Positions 1 through 9,960 of a stretch of 64,000 bases of DNA are shown here, piece after piece. The notes beneath the pieces were generated by a model. That model had not been told where the DNA came from. It was given only the letters and a program-made list of their open reading frames with translations, and made no database searches. Where the stretch lies: positions 40,679,557-40,743,556 of the forward strand of contig JAYGXS010000004.1 of assembly GCA_036362985.1 (NCBI GenBank), given 5' to 3'. The DNA is from Ligula intestinalis (taxonomy: Eukaryota > Platyhelminthes > Cestoda > Diphyllobothriidea > Diphyllobothriidae). The position numbers were made by a program, and so were the translations under genes. Position 1 is the first letter of the stretch; each line of letters begins with the position of its first letter.

Positions 1-798
1 TTAAAAAAGCTGGTGTTTCTATAAAACTTTTTATTCCTTCATAAATCATCATATGCCTAATTGTGAAGAATGATCATTGCTTTATTGCTGTAGGACTTTG
101 GGGGCCACAGCTTGGGCTGCGTTTGAGTAAGAGGGAGTTACTTGTAAAAATCGTTGGATTTCTTGAGATAGTGCACCTACTGTAGGTGTAGATGTACCGA
201 CGAATTATTTGCAATCCGGTGCATTTCTGAATTCCGTTGTGCCTCACGGTTGCTTACTTTTCTCACTTCAGCGTTGCTAATTATTAATCCCTACAGGAAG
301 TAGTGGAACCAGATTGCATGTTGGCAAAAATAGTCATTCTTATCCAGGCCACTCTGCAACTGTCGAAGCTCTAGTCCATATCAATCAACTATGCGATGCT
401 TGATTTGTCGCCTGACAAGGCTTATGGTTCATTCAGTCTACCTGTGTCAGTGACTAGACTCTCGACGGTGCCGAGGTTGCATAGGACGCCAGCTAGCTGG
501 CCTAAAGTATACTTATAATATTGGCCTTCAAGCCATAGTAAACTAGAGGATGTAATGCTGCTTTTTAACGAAATCGGCAGTCAGTTTATGCAGCAGCGCT
601 AAGAAAGCCTGCATGCTTTTGAGCTACATTTCTGGCCAGGAGTGCACTCCTGGCGATTCAAGAATGTCCGCTTGAGGGAGTGGGTGAGGTTGCGGATCAA
701 GTCCTCGAATGAAAACGACCTAATTTCCAGAGTGGATGTGGCTCACAGCTCTTAAAGTGGGCATTATGCCCACAGGGCACCTGTCCAGTCAGTACTAC
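1..798. other. Unassigned flank, no gene seen
   Basis: No ORF with recognisable protein similarity, no clear repeat structure and no RNA gene were seen here. The right edge is set by the TA target duplication of the MITE that starts at 801. Confidence 0.5.
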
Positions 799-800
799 TA

Positions 801-1324
801 CAGTAGTCGCCGGCTATTAAACCCACCTCGGGCCCAGACCAAAATGGGGCTTAATAAGCGGCGGGCGCAATAACCGGAGAGTCCTTCTTGATTGCAAACG
901 CAGGATAGGTACTATGCCTTACATACGTACTGTATTATGTGTAGAGTTTGGTTGTGTACAAGAAAAGAATGCTGTTTTTCTGTATTTTACGTTATAACAA
1001 AAGCAAAAAATGATTGGCGACACGTTTCAAAAAAGCCGTCTAGTGTCAGTTGCTTTGGCAGAAACTTCACTCGCAACTGCTCTTTGATGTCTTTCTCCAG
1101 GCACCGGAAATCGTCGAATTTTTGAAATTTGATGCCTGTAGACCGCGTTGCGCACGCAGAGAAATGCGAATCTCACTCTATCCTGTTGGCAAACTGAGCT
1201 TTGTAGCAGGCGAATGGGCTTATTAGCCGGCGGATTTTGCTGTGTAAAATTCCATCCCAAGCTGAGTTGGGCTTAATGCGCGGCTGGGCCTATTTACTGT
1301 AGGCTTAATAACCGGCGACTACTG
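801..1324. mobile_element. Tc1/mariner-type MITE with inverted ends and TA target site
   Basis: The ends are inverted repeats of about 24 bp. The left end reads CAGTAGTCGCCGGCTATTAA (801-820), and the reverse complement of the right end reads CAGTAGTCGCCGGTTATTAA. Both ends are flanked by TA (799-800 and 1325-1326), the target duplication of the Tc1/mariner superfamily. The GGCTTAATAA/CCGGCG motif recurs inside both ends (about 844-880 and 1215-1235). The element is about 524 bp and contains no transposase ORF, so it is non-autonomous. The short ORFs inside it on both strands are treated as spurious. Confidence 0.75.
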
Positions 1325-1329
1325 TAGAT

Positions 1330-1981
1330 GGTAGCAGATTCTGGGACGACAGAAGCTGGGGGAGGGAGGGGGGAACCGGGTTTTCCCGAAGGCAGTCTGT
1401 CGAATTGAGTACATCTACTTCGTTCGGTACTAAAACGGCTTCCTCAGCCAGATAGCAGTTGGTTCTGATGTTGCTAGCAAACGCTGACCTCAAGGCTTGG
1501 GGTAAATCGGCAGGACCTTATAAACCACCCAGAAAGCTTCGTTTGCGTCCATACGATGTCCGGAATCAAACAGATGCGCCAGAATAGAGTTGTTTATGCT
1601 CTTGACTTCGCCTTTTCTCAGCCATACCGGAAGGTGTTCATTTATTCTTTTGTATAAACGTGGACTCAGGTGATCAATATAACCTGCCCGACAGGAGCAA
1701 GGACCGAATTGGTTGACAATAATACTCGAACTTTCGCCGCTGGGAAGGTTCGTGACACGGCTTGGTCAAGGTGTCTTTTAAAGAGTTCACTTGCCACGCC
1801 CTCTCGAAAGGGGACATTAAGGAATGGGGTTTTCTTTTCCACAGTAAGTGTAGCGGGTTTTATTTGTTTCGCAGCCATCTCTCGGGATACCCCTTCTCGC
1901 GAAGCAGGTCCTGCATTTTTTGAGCTCCTTCTCAACACTATCTCACGAATTGAAGCGAATGTTTGCATTCCAGGAACGTGA
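1330..1981 (-). pseudogene. Penelope-like element fragment, RT C-terminus plus GIY-YIG remnant
   Basis: Minus-strand translation from about 1960 to 1690 gives a PLE post-RT segment (…LTVEKKTPFLNVPF…ELFKRHLDQAVSRTFPAAK…). After a frameshift near 1680 a GIY-YIG-linked segment follows (RLYKRINEHLPVWLRKGE, NNSILAHLFDSGH), and then a degraded tail. PLEs encode a reverse transcriptase followed by a GIY-YIG endonuclease. Here the RT catalytic core is absent and at least one frameshift is present, so the copy is dead. Its upstream (right) edge abuts a PLE terminal repeat at 1984-2078, as in 5'-truncated PLE copies. The lineage differs from the other PLEs in this window, with the signature DSGHRMDANEAFWV. 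Confidence 0.8.
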
Positions 1982-1983
1982 AT

Positions 1984-2236
1984 ATTCTGAGAAGAAGAAG
2001 GGTGATCGAACACTGGAATCATAATTTTATTAGCCTGAGCTTTCGGGCTCCTGCAGGAGCCCATCGTCAGAAAATGGGCGAACAGCAACAAATGAGGTGG
2101 CTGGTTCTGGCGTTGGCACAAAACAGCTAAAGATTTTTGAACCCATTCTCTGACAATGGGCTCCTGCAGGTGCCCGAAAGCTCAGGCTAATAAAATTATG
2201 ATTCCAGTGTTCGATCACCCTTTTTCTTCTCAGAAT
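1984..2236. repeat. Inverted pair of PLE terminal repeats with hammerhead-like cores
   Basis: The left arm (1984-2078) and right arm (about 2142-2236) are near-identical in inverted orientation, separated by about 63 bp. Each arm contains a hammerhead-like motif: minus strand in the left arm (2030-2070), plus strand in the right arm (2150-2186). The left motif has core CTGACGA, a 7-bp stem GGGCTCC/GGAGCCC closed by TGCA, then GAAA, then AGC-TCAG-GCT-A, which can form a short stem III. In the right arm the core is changed to CTGACAA. PLE terminal repeats are known to carry hammerhead ribozyme motifs. Catalytic activity is not shown, and an extra T lies between the core and stem II. Confidence 0.8.
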
Positions 2237-2262
2237 CAACACTATCTCCTGAGCAACTTTTT

Positions 2263-2910
2263 CTAGCCCTTTGCATTAAGCAGTGAAACTGTTAAAGTTA
2301 GTATACTGTTCCGATGAACGCTCCTTTGGACGCTACCGTCAGGTTTGCGACTTAGGAGGACGTCCAGGAAAGGAAGGGAACCTGCCATTTCCACCTCCAA
2401 CGTAATTGCCCGCCTGCTTACTTTTAACATCCTTTCCATGATTGTTCGACCGTCGATTTCGATGAAGTTCACCATATGCACCAACAGGTTGGCACAGTGA
2501 TGATGAATGGCCACAGGGGGTAGTTTAAAGTGATAGCAGACGTAGTTAGCGCCAACCGCACTCTTCACCCTCACTGTGGGTCAAGAACACCAGACTGGAT
2601 CCGATGTTGGCCGCTTTCTCCAATGCAAGGCAGAAACACCGCCTAACTTAGTCTTAAGTGGCATTAGGCATTGCATGGGTACTAGCGCAATATTTGCATT
2701 CCCTTCAGTAAGTGTCAAGACAGGCTGAAGGAGGTCGAGACTGGTACTGCTGCTACTCTCCCTTCTACTACTAACTAGCAATGTAGTTGAGTGCTAGTAG
2801 TACTGGTACTATTTCTGGGACTCATACCCCCTTGATCTCAACGAGGAGTGTGAATCTGTCTTAATGCTATTCCGAGTAAATACTTGTTTAAGGCCCTGAG
2901 CACACCAGGG
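2263..2910 (-). repeat. Composite interspersed repeat (family R1) with PLE-like RT remnant
   Basis: Reading on the minus strand from 2910, the unit starts GGTGTGCTCAGGGCC and passes a (TAG)n-like stretch. It then reaches a segment ending in GCCTAACTTAGTCTTAAG on the plus strand, and finally a translated stretch SLPFLDVLLSRKPDG, typical of the segment after the PLE RT. Related copies lie at 5717-6262 (two partial tandem units) and 53058-53640 (plus strand). The latter also contains the VKSAVGAKYVRYH-type segment. The unit may be a truncated PLE with its untranslated region, or a separate repeat that captured a piece of one. Confidence 0.6.
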
Positions 2911-3280
2911 ATTGCCTTGGTTTCCACGCTCTCAACTCTCTCCACCACGCTGCCTCATCTTATTCGTCAACGAAACGTAATAGACCGACGAGAATTTATT
3001 GAGAGCCTACGTGTGCTCGTCAGCTGTTCTTCTGACTTCTCAAATTCCTTTTATTTGGTGTGAGTTGCTTTTTTGATATCATTCTCAATTTCATTAGTAA
3101 ATATAGGCTTATAAGAATAAGTTTGGTAGATATTTACTCATGTTTTCCCTACACACCCTTCGCTGCTTGTCCGCGGTGAGACTGCCCTCAAAGTTATCAT
3201 TATCGTTTTATAAGATCCTGAGGATAGTGATAGCCAAGGGGACTTACATGACCTGCCGTGGCCAGATACGCCCTGTGACC
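2911..3280. other. Unassigned stretch
   Basis: No supported gene, RNA or repeat was recognised between the R1 copy and the direct-repeat pair. Confidence 0.4.
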
Positions 3281-3845
3281 TTTTGAAAACCGCCTAGGTC
3301 AGCGTTGGTCGCATCGATATTAGGTACATTTAGTTTCAATCAATCGTGTGACACGTCTCGCTACGCTGCTATACGTTGCCATTTTAATGATTCATCAATG
3401 TGTTGTTGAAGGTGGAGAAGTCGTCACAACCAACTTTGGCCCCTCTTTCTTCGCAGTACCTTAGCATTTGAACCACTGCAAAAGGCCACAGGCTTCTATG
3501 ATTGATTATAAGGATCCGGTAACGTGGAACTGACGCAGCTTTGGACGTCATTTCTCGCTCTTCCCATTATTGTGGTATTTTGGAAGCCGCCTGCCAGGGT
3601 TGGGCGCATCGATATTAGGTTCAAACAGTTTCAATCAAACGTGTGATCTTACTTTGGCACGTATCGTTACACGCGCTATACCACTGTATCGTATGTTATT
3701 AAAGAAGGAAGGATCGTCCTAACCGCTTTCTGTCCCTCTCTTTTCGAAGTAACTGGGAATTTGAACCACTGCAAGAGGGTAAATGCTTCTATGATCGATT
3801 GCACGGACCCGATTACGCGGGTAGTTAGGCGGATCCAGCACAGCC
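3281..3845. repeat. Two diverged direct repeats of about 250-290 bp
   Basis: Unit 1 begins near 3281 (TTTTGAAAACCGCC) and unit 2 near 3578 (TTTTGGAAGCCGCC). Both contain CGCATCGATATTAGGT, then TTTCAATCAA with CGTGTGA, a diverged middle, and then TTTGAACCACTGCAA and GCTTCTATGAT. The offset is about 297 bp. Unit 2 seems not to encode anything. Neither unit matches another sequence I recognised in the window. Confidence 0.75.
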
Positions 3846-4857
3846 CTGAATGCCAATTATCCGTCCTCCTAATTCGCTGTTCCCAGAGAGACGAACCGTG
3901 ATTCTGAAGTGACTGACCGCCTTGCAATCAGAAATGAAGATTTCTGTGTTACTTGTCTTTGGTTGGTGCTGTTAGTCTTACAGCATTGATATCTTTGCTC
4001 AGATATAAACCCGCGTGTAGTTCTCGACGCGTAGAGAGTTACACTCAGTTTTCAAGCGCCTTAAAACTGTTAATGCTTACACGTTTGCGTTGTTTATTCT
4101 TAGCGTTGTTGATTTCTCATGTTTTAGGGCTCATAAATTGTGAGTTATCCGCAATGAGAAACCTGCTTTCCTGTTAAGTTTCAAACAGCAAAAACAGCCG
4201 AAAATGAGGCTGTAGCATATCCTTCGACTAATTAGAAAATTGTTGTGGTTAACACGGTAACGGATTTATTTCACTATTCAGGGGATCAAACCCGACAGGC
4301 TGGACTTCCAGTTTTCGCTTTCAGATGGAATAAAATTAATGTTATCACGCTCACTCCTAGACCACCCAACGCCTGTTCGCATCGCTGACGGCGGCCGTTG
4401 TTTAACCACCACTGCTGGAGGATATATCTGTTGGGACTTTTATCGATGAAGTTATTGCCGCATGAGGCCATCTTCACTGTAAATCAGCCGGTTAATTAGC
4501 GCGGTTTTTGGCTTAGACAGAATATTCGTATCACACCAATTCTTTGTGTCTTTCTGGAGAGCGAGGACTTCACCTTTGCACAACTCCGGACGGATATATC
4601 CACAGTCGTGCCTTTTGGGTACTCTGTTATTTTTCGAAGCACTTCTTTTCACGTTGACTGACAGTTATGTAGGTCGAAGGACACGCTTAACTGGGGAGGG
4701 GGGGCTGCCGACTGACACCTCGAAACAACAACAACCTCGCAAAAAAGAACTAGCTAGTTCCAGTCAGGTGCCACAGAGAAATACATGACGAATCCTTCCT
4801 TGTATGAGGAATGCGTCTGAACTCGTTTAAAGGCACTTGAGGAAATAAAAAATAAAA
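3846..4857. other. Unassigned stretch upstream of GIY-YIG fragment
   Basis: Only short ORFs are present. A minus-strand 66-codon ORF at 4452-4652 (contains GEVLALQKDTKNW) looks more protein-like than random but was not assigned to any family. Confidence 0.35.
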
Positions 4858-5150
4858 TTGGCGCACAAACCAATGACTACTTTATGTGTGCAGCTTGTAC
4901 ACCCCAAGGATAGGGTTGGCCATTACAAGATCCCATACGAAGATTGTGATGCCGTATACTCCAGCCAAACGCCTTCACTAACACCGCATTACAGTGATAC
5001 AGGACACAGCTTCGCATGGGACAAAACACGCATCGTCAGAGTTTTATTTTCCAAAAAGTCCGATAATTTATTGAGTCCATGCACTCCGATGATTCATGCA
5101 TCAACCGATACTTCGAGTTAGCTGGAACTTATAAAAATATCGATGAACGG
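4858..5150 (+). pseudogene. GIY-YIG endonuclease fragment from a PLE-type retroelement
   Basis: The translation includes DRVGHYKIPYEDCDAVYSSQ, which resembles the start of a GIY-YIG module (Y-K-I-x-Y…CDA-VY-x-x-Q-T). It is followed by YSDTGHSFAWDKTRIVR and, after a frameshift near 5065, SDDSCINRYFELAGTYKNI. This order (GIY core, TGHxFxWD, INR…L) matches the nuclease end of PLE or related retroelement proteins. Residues between the first and second parts are missing, and there is no RT upstream. It sits about 310 bp before the first recognised BAH exon and is presumably in its intron. It is non-functional. Confidence 0.65.
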
Positions 5151-5463
5151 TGAAAGAGACGAAGCCTGCTCAATGCAGACTGACAGAAGCCACAACTGCC
5201 AATCAGCTATCACACTATATGACTATTGATTTTTTCCGCTTGTTTGAAATTTCAGTTGTTCCTTGTGAATTTGCGTTAGTCCAAAGACGGGCTGGGAAAA
5301 AAATGTCGAAAATTCACTGATTAAATTTACCTTTTTATCGCAAAAAATATTTTCCTCAGATTCGATTTCCTGGGATGCATGAATTCCAATTTATACACCC
5401 AAGTGTCTGCGATGCTCAGTCTCCGGTCCTTTTTTTATTCATCGCTTTTACTGCTTGTTTCAG

Positions 5464-5657
5464 GCACCAAAATGATGGCCCTCCTGTGGTACTACCGTCC
5501 CGAAAGCCTCACTCCGCCGCGCCGAAACTGTGTGGAGTCCGAGCTGTTTGCCAGTCGCCACTGTGACGTGAATCCCGTGGACTGCATCGAGGACCGCGCC
5601 TACGTCCTTTCAGCGGCCGCATTTGCCCGGTTTATGGCAATTACAAAGTACAAAGAG
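5464..5657 (+). CDS. BAH-domain protein (BAHD1/BAHCC1-type), internal exon
   Basis: An acceptor (CTGCTTGTTTCAG, ending 5463) opens a 194-bp exon that starts in split-codon phase and ends on a full codon at the donor GTGTGT (5658). It encodes TKMMALLWYYRPESLTPPRR, then CVESELFASRHCDVNPVDCIEDRAYVL and FARFMAITKYKE (residues abridged here). This is the central BAH-domain pattern of vertebrate BAHD1 and BAHCC1: LWYYRPE, E-FASRH-D-N, CIE-K/R-YVL. In those proteins the BAH domain reads H3K27me3 through an aromatic cage that includes the W and second Y of WYY. Both are present here (W codon at 5487). A nuclear chromatin role is inferred from the family. An ORF can be opened upstream at 5379, but that part reads as intron. 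The exon encoding the BAH N-terminus was not found upstream in the window. Confidence 0.9.
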
Positions 5658-5716
5658 GTGTGTTTGGGGGCCCCTTGAATGACTCCACTATTCTGTATTA
5701 CCATCCCTGAGAATAT

Positions 5717-6262
5717 GGTGTGCTCCGGGCATCAAACATGTATTTACTCGGAATAGCTTAAACGCAGATTCACCCTCCGTGTTGAGATCGAGAGGATATG
5801 AGCCCCAGCGTTGACCTTAGTTAGCGTAAACTCTGACAAATACTATCGTCAGAAATAGTGCCTGTAATACTTACGGCCAGCTACCCTCCTAATTAGTAGT
5901 AGTAGAAATAGCAGTAGCACCTACTGATGTGCTCCGAGCCTCAAATGTCTACTTAACTCGGAAAAGCATAAGTCCAGGTCCCAACTCCTAGTTGAGATCG
6001 AGGAAAACGAACCTAGCGATGACTCTAACCAGTGTCATTTCTGACCAATTATTAGCGTCAGTAATAGAATCAGCACTAAAATCACTGAGCTATACTGCTA
6101 GTATAAATAGTAATAGCAGCAGTAGCGCTATCAGACTCGGTCCCCTCGAGTTTTTCTGGACACCTGCTAAAGGTGAGTGAGAGTAGGTAGCGCAGTAGTA
6201 CTAGCGCAAAAGGCTTCTCTCACTAAAGACTAAGTTAGGCGGTGTTTTCTGACCTGTATTGG
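5717..6262 (+). repeat. Two partial tandem copies of repeat family R1 in a BAH-gene intron
   Basis: Unit starts at 5717 (GGTGTGCTCCGGGC) and 5926 (GATGTGCTCCGAGCC) are followed by matching TTTACTCGGAATAGC-like, GAGATCGAG and AGAAATAGTGCC/AGTAATAGAATC segments. The first copy stops at its (TAG)n tract, where the second begins. The second continues to CTAAGTTAGGCGGTGTTT, the same end segment seen in the 53058 copy. No coding potential. Confidence 0.7.
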
Positions 6263-7411
6263 TTAAATCGGCTTACGACTGATTCCTCCTCGGTCCTCTC
6301 GACTCTGTCTTGTCACCGGTTCAAGCGGGGGAGGGTTTAGATTGTGATAAATGGTTGCTCGTTTACTTTCACTGTACCTGACTACAGTCACCATCCCTGC
6401 TCTTGGACATATGGTGGACACAATTGAAATCGACCCTCCAACTATCACCTGAGACTATGATAGACCCGTATGAAGTTCTCCTCTGCACAGAGAATCTCCT
6501 TCCCAATTGACTAGTCATCAGGCTCCACCTACGCAAAAATATATCGTCTCTGGATGAGTTTGATCTTTAATTTTCGATCCGTGTGACCCATATGGACTCG
6601 ATGAAACCTCTAGACTCAACGTGCTAGAAAGAGTCAGAGGCAGGGTATTTTTCGCATCAATCCCACGGATATGATACGATCTCGAACATTCGCGAACAGG
6701 GGTTCCAGAACCCATCGCAAATATTTGGTACGAGTCACTATAAATTATTTTTTTCTATAATTTTTAATCGAATTATGACCAAAGTAATGTTCTCAAAACA
6801 CTTTAAGTTTATTGAATCGTTGGCTTTTTGGAGACTACTTAAAAAACGATATAAATGGTTGGCGTAACGACAGATTACGCTATCTTCTAATGGGTATTTT
6901 TCACACTAACGCACTTAACGGTATTCAACTATGTCCCCCCTATACTACTTGTCTGATATTTCGTTTTGTTCTCACAATAGAGAAAAACAAAGTGACGAAT
7001 GGAACTGTAAAATTGACGGCTGACAGTTTTCGTGTCAGTGTTGGGAAGGTAGGCTTATACGTCACAGAAGTCCGATAACAAAGGTAAAATGTCGAAAACA
7101 TCTACGTACTGTACGTAGAGGGCAGGGGTATTCAATGAATTCAAACTTATATCAAGACGTGCAAAAAAGTAATCAATTATAAAAATATATGTACGGGCTG
7201 ACTACGAGAAAGGAAGAAAGGCAAAAACAACAGAAAAATACATATTCACCTCGAAAATCTTTAATTTAAAATAACATTAGTCTGAACACTCAATTATGCT
7301 TTTGGTTGTGGCGGTAGTGGTAGTGGAACTCACTTTCCTGGAGCTTTCACGCCTTAGTTTTAGACGATTACAACATCTTCATTTGGTTTTACTCCTCCCG
7401 TTCTATTTCAG
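6263..7411 (+). other. Remainder of BAH-gene intron
   Basis: AT-rich intronic sequence ending in the acceptor TTCTATTTCAG before 7412. No gene or repeat recognised. The ORFs at 6263-7078 and upstream of 7411 are judged spurious. Confidence 0.6.
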
Positions 7412-7492
7412 GAGTGCCGAAAGCATTGGCGCGCCGTTCTCGCAGTGCCTCCCCGTCGCAGCTCAGAGGGTTCACCTGAATACGATTATCCT
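7412..7492 (+). CDS. BAH-domain protein, small internal exon
   Basis: An 81-bp exon (27 codons, phase 0 at both ends) is flanked by a good acceptor (CGTTCTATTTCAG) and a consensus donor GTAAGT at 7493. It encodes ECRKHWRAVLAVPPRRSSEG followed by SPEYDYP. It joins in phase to both neighbours: exon 5464-5657 ends …KYKE, and exon 12039 opens NTENEFPEDATPSNVFLCR. In vertebrate BAHD1 the corresponding linker also lies between the AxxKRRGE region and the PEDTDPELVFLCR region, and it is likewise basic then P/S-rich. Too short to score alone; the assignment rests on phase, splice sites and position. Confidence 0.82.
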
Positions 7493-9329
7493 GTAAGTTT
7501 TGTCACATTCGGCTGCTCGCAGGAATGCATGCTAGGCTGTGACTGTTGGTTTGCATTTGATTGCAGTTTCTATGTCCTAAGTCGCCTTGTCCTCGTCGTC
7601 GTCGTCGTCGTCTATTTAGGGGGTGATATTTTCCAGTGCTGTCAGTTCTACTTTGAACACCAGCGACCATTTCACGATCACAGGTGACAAAACGGGATTT
7701 TAATGGCAAGATAAGGTTTGAATGACAGCAGATTGATGTGGACACATTATTCGGTAAAATTAAGTTGTCCGCCTACGCGTGCCACACAATTCTGCTGCTA
7801 AGTCCTAATGCATTAGACCCTAAGGGAAGACGCTGGTCACATGAAGGTGTATTGTATATAGGCCTCACTAAGAGGTTTATCTCTATTTCTAAAGGATGAC
7901 CGCGTTCACCCCTCATTTGACAGACCTCCAAGCCACAAATTCTGCTCTTCAGATGATCATCTTGAGGTAGCTGCATCTTGCGTTGCCGGAAAGATAGCCG
8001 TCAGTCGTTCCACCTCTGCAGTGACTTTTCGGTCAAGTGACCATGAAATAAGACACAGGGAGGAATGTGGCGTGGGCCTTCACCTAACACCTACCATATG
8101 CATGAAGATTCAGGCAGCCTCAGCACGACCCGACTAGTGTATGCCGCCAGCAAGGGTTGTCCGTGTTTTGTCCGAACGTTACAATCACGCAGCCTGTTTC
8201 GGGGCACCTAATAAGCTTCTCATGAAAACTGCTTGTGTCGTAGCCCTACGTGATTGAATACATCAGGGTCGGTGTTGGTGTGTGAACGTCCTGGCGCATT
8301 TAACAGTCGCAATCCAGCAGTATTTCAGGTAGTGAGCAGGACGAACCGTCGGACTGCTTAGCTCACTTACAAATATTTCGCTTAAGGACAGCTCGACTCA
8401 GCTTATATCCTCGATAACCTTTTTTCCTACCACTCCAAGAAGTACTCGGGGGTGCGAGAGAGAGCGTGGGGTCAAGAGTCCTTGTAGAAGAGGAAAAATA
8501 AGAACTAACAATTTAAATTATTTTAGGTCAATTTCCCAATTTTGTTAGACCCACATGGCTAAAGCCAGTCTGTGGAAGATAGAGGGGGGGGGGGTTGCAG
8601 GGACTTTAGACTGCTATGGGTAGGTCAAACCAGCTCTTCATAGAAAATGTATTTTTTTTATTTCGGTCGTTGGCATGTTTGTCGAAATTATGCGCTTTTT
8701 GGGGCCTCGGTGGCTAACGCAATGTCGTAGTGACATAAATGTGAAAACCTGCCGTTGCATAGACTATTAAATCACCAGATCACTTTCTCGCCTTGTTGTG
8801 TGGATCTCTTCACTCCAAAGTGCTTTTTGACATCTACTTAAAAACCCTCGTTGGGTGCTAGGTAAATAAGTCACCTTGCTAAAAAGCTGCGTTTTAGCCG
8901 TTAGCAAGCGTTGCAGTAACGCAACTTTGAGTCCTGTGCTCGTTGTCGGTACCTGGTTTACTACTGTCTTGTTTTGGTGTGCTACTTCACGAGGCTAAAT
9001 GATCGCTCGAAAAAACAGAGCGCGCACATACCGGAAGTTGCTAGAAACTCTAAAAGTTAACCTGTTTTTGGAGGCAGTCTATTTCTCGGTAGTAGGCTAC
9101 CTTTCGGAGGACTAAGCAGCCGCTGCCTGACGTGATTTGGCCAATCTCACCGGCACATTGCATATAAAATGCGTCTTACAGCAGGCGGTAAGACGGTTTG
9201 AAGGTCAGTGCTGGATTTTGACGGCTAAAGCGTGCGGTTTGCAGGAGCCGCTGAGACCACATCCCGTAAATTAGTGGAAAATATAAAGCATTGTTTCACA
9301 GGCAAGAATTTAAAGCAAGCATGCACAGC

Positions 9330-9960
9330 AGGGTTTATTTGTACAAATAAATTTCGGGACAGCTTTTCAACTGCTTCCTGTCTTTGCATGAATTGAATAA
9401 CAAGTGGAGAACACAACAAAACCAATATATAACAACAAGGTCATTTTCAACCGGAGGATAGCCAATAATAGTGTCGCCTTTAAACTTGTGATACAGGAAG
9501 GAAAAGTGGGGAAGGGAATTCACAAAAAGCAAAGTTTGATTAAATGTAGGCATGCGATTACCAGGGCAGTTGGAGACTAGCCACATGCTCTAATTGTTTA
9601 AATAGGTCGGGTTTCTCCCGCCGTATATAGACCGCTCCCATGTTACGCAAGGTCCCACTTGTTCGTGTTCGAACAAGAACTCAGAAAGATGTTTTGATGT
9701 CAAAAAGTGACCACTGTCTAGTGTGTGTTTTGTAATGGAGGACCGTGGTACTTTTTTGTTTAAAAAGCCAATTGAATAAATGTTCAGTGGCCCTGGTCGC
9801 CAATTGCCTTTGCGTACACCCAATGTGCTTGCATCCGAAAATGCACGTGGATTCATAGACGCAGTTTGGGATGGCGTGCAGAGGCCAAACATCCTTTTCC
9901 CGGTTAACTAGAAGGCTTTTAGTGGGAGTGAGAAACACTAGTTCAGGCGGCAGCATCAGA
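9330..9960 (-). pseudogene. PLE fragment with broken GIY-YIG domain, inside BAH intron
   Basis: Two overlapping minus-strand frames cover it. Residues from 9956 down give NCVYESTCIFGCKHIGCTQR and QLATRATEHLFNWL, the GIY-YIG pattern (Y-x-x-x-C…C…YIG-T-R). A frameshift near 9780 switches to KKVPRSSITKHTLDSGH, and then HEQVGPCVTWERSIYGGRNP near the C-terminus. The stop is near 9590. The remaining part to about 9330 resembles the 3' untranslated part of the PLE at 20044-20360. It belongs to the same lineage as the copies at 20330 and 45569. RT is missing (5' truncation near 9960) and the frame is broken. Confidence 0.82.
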
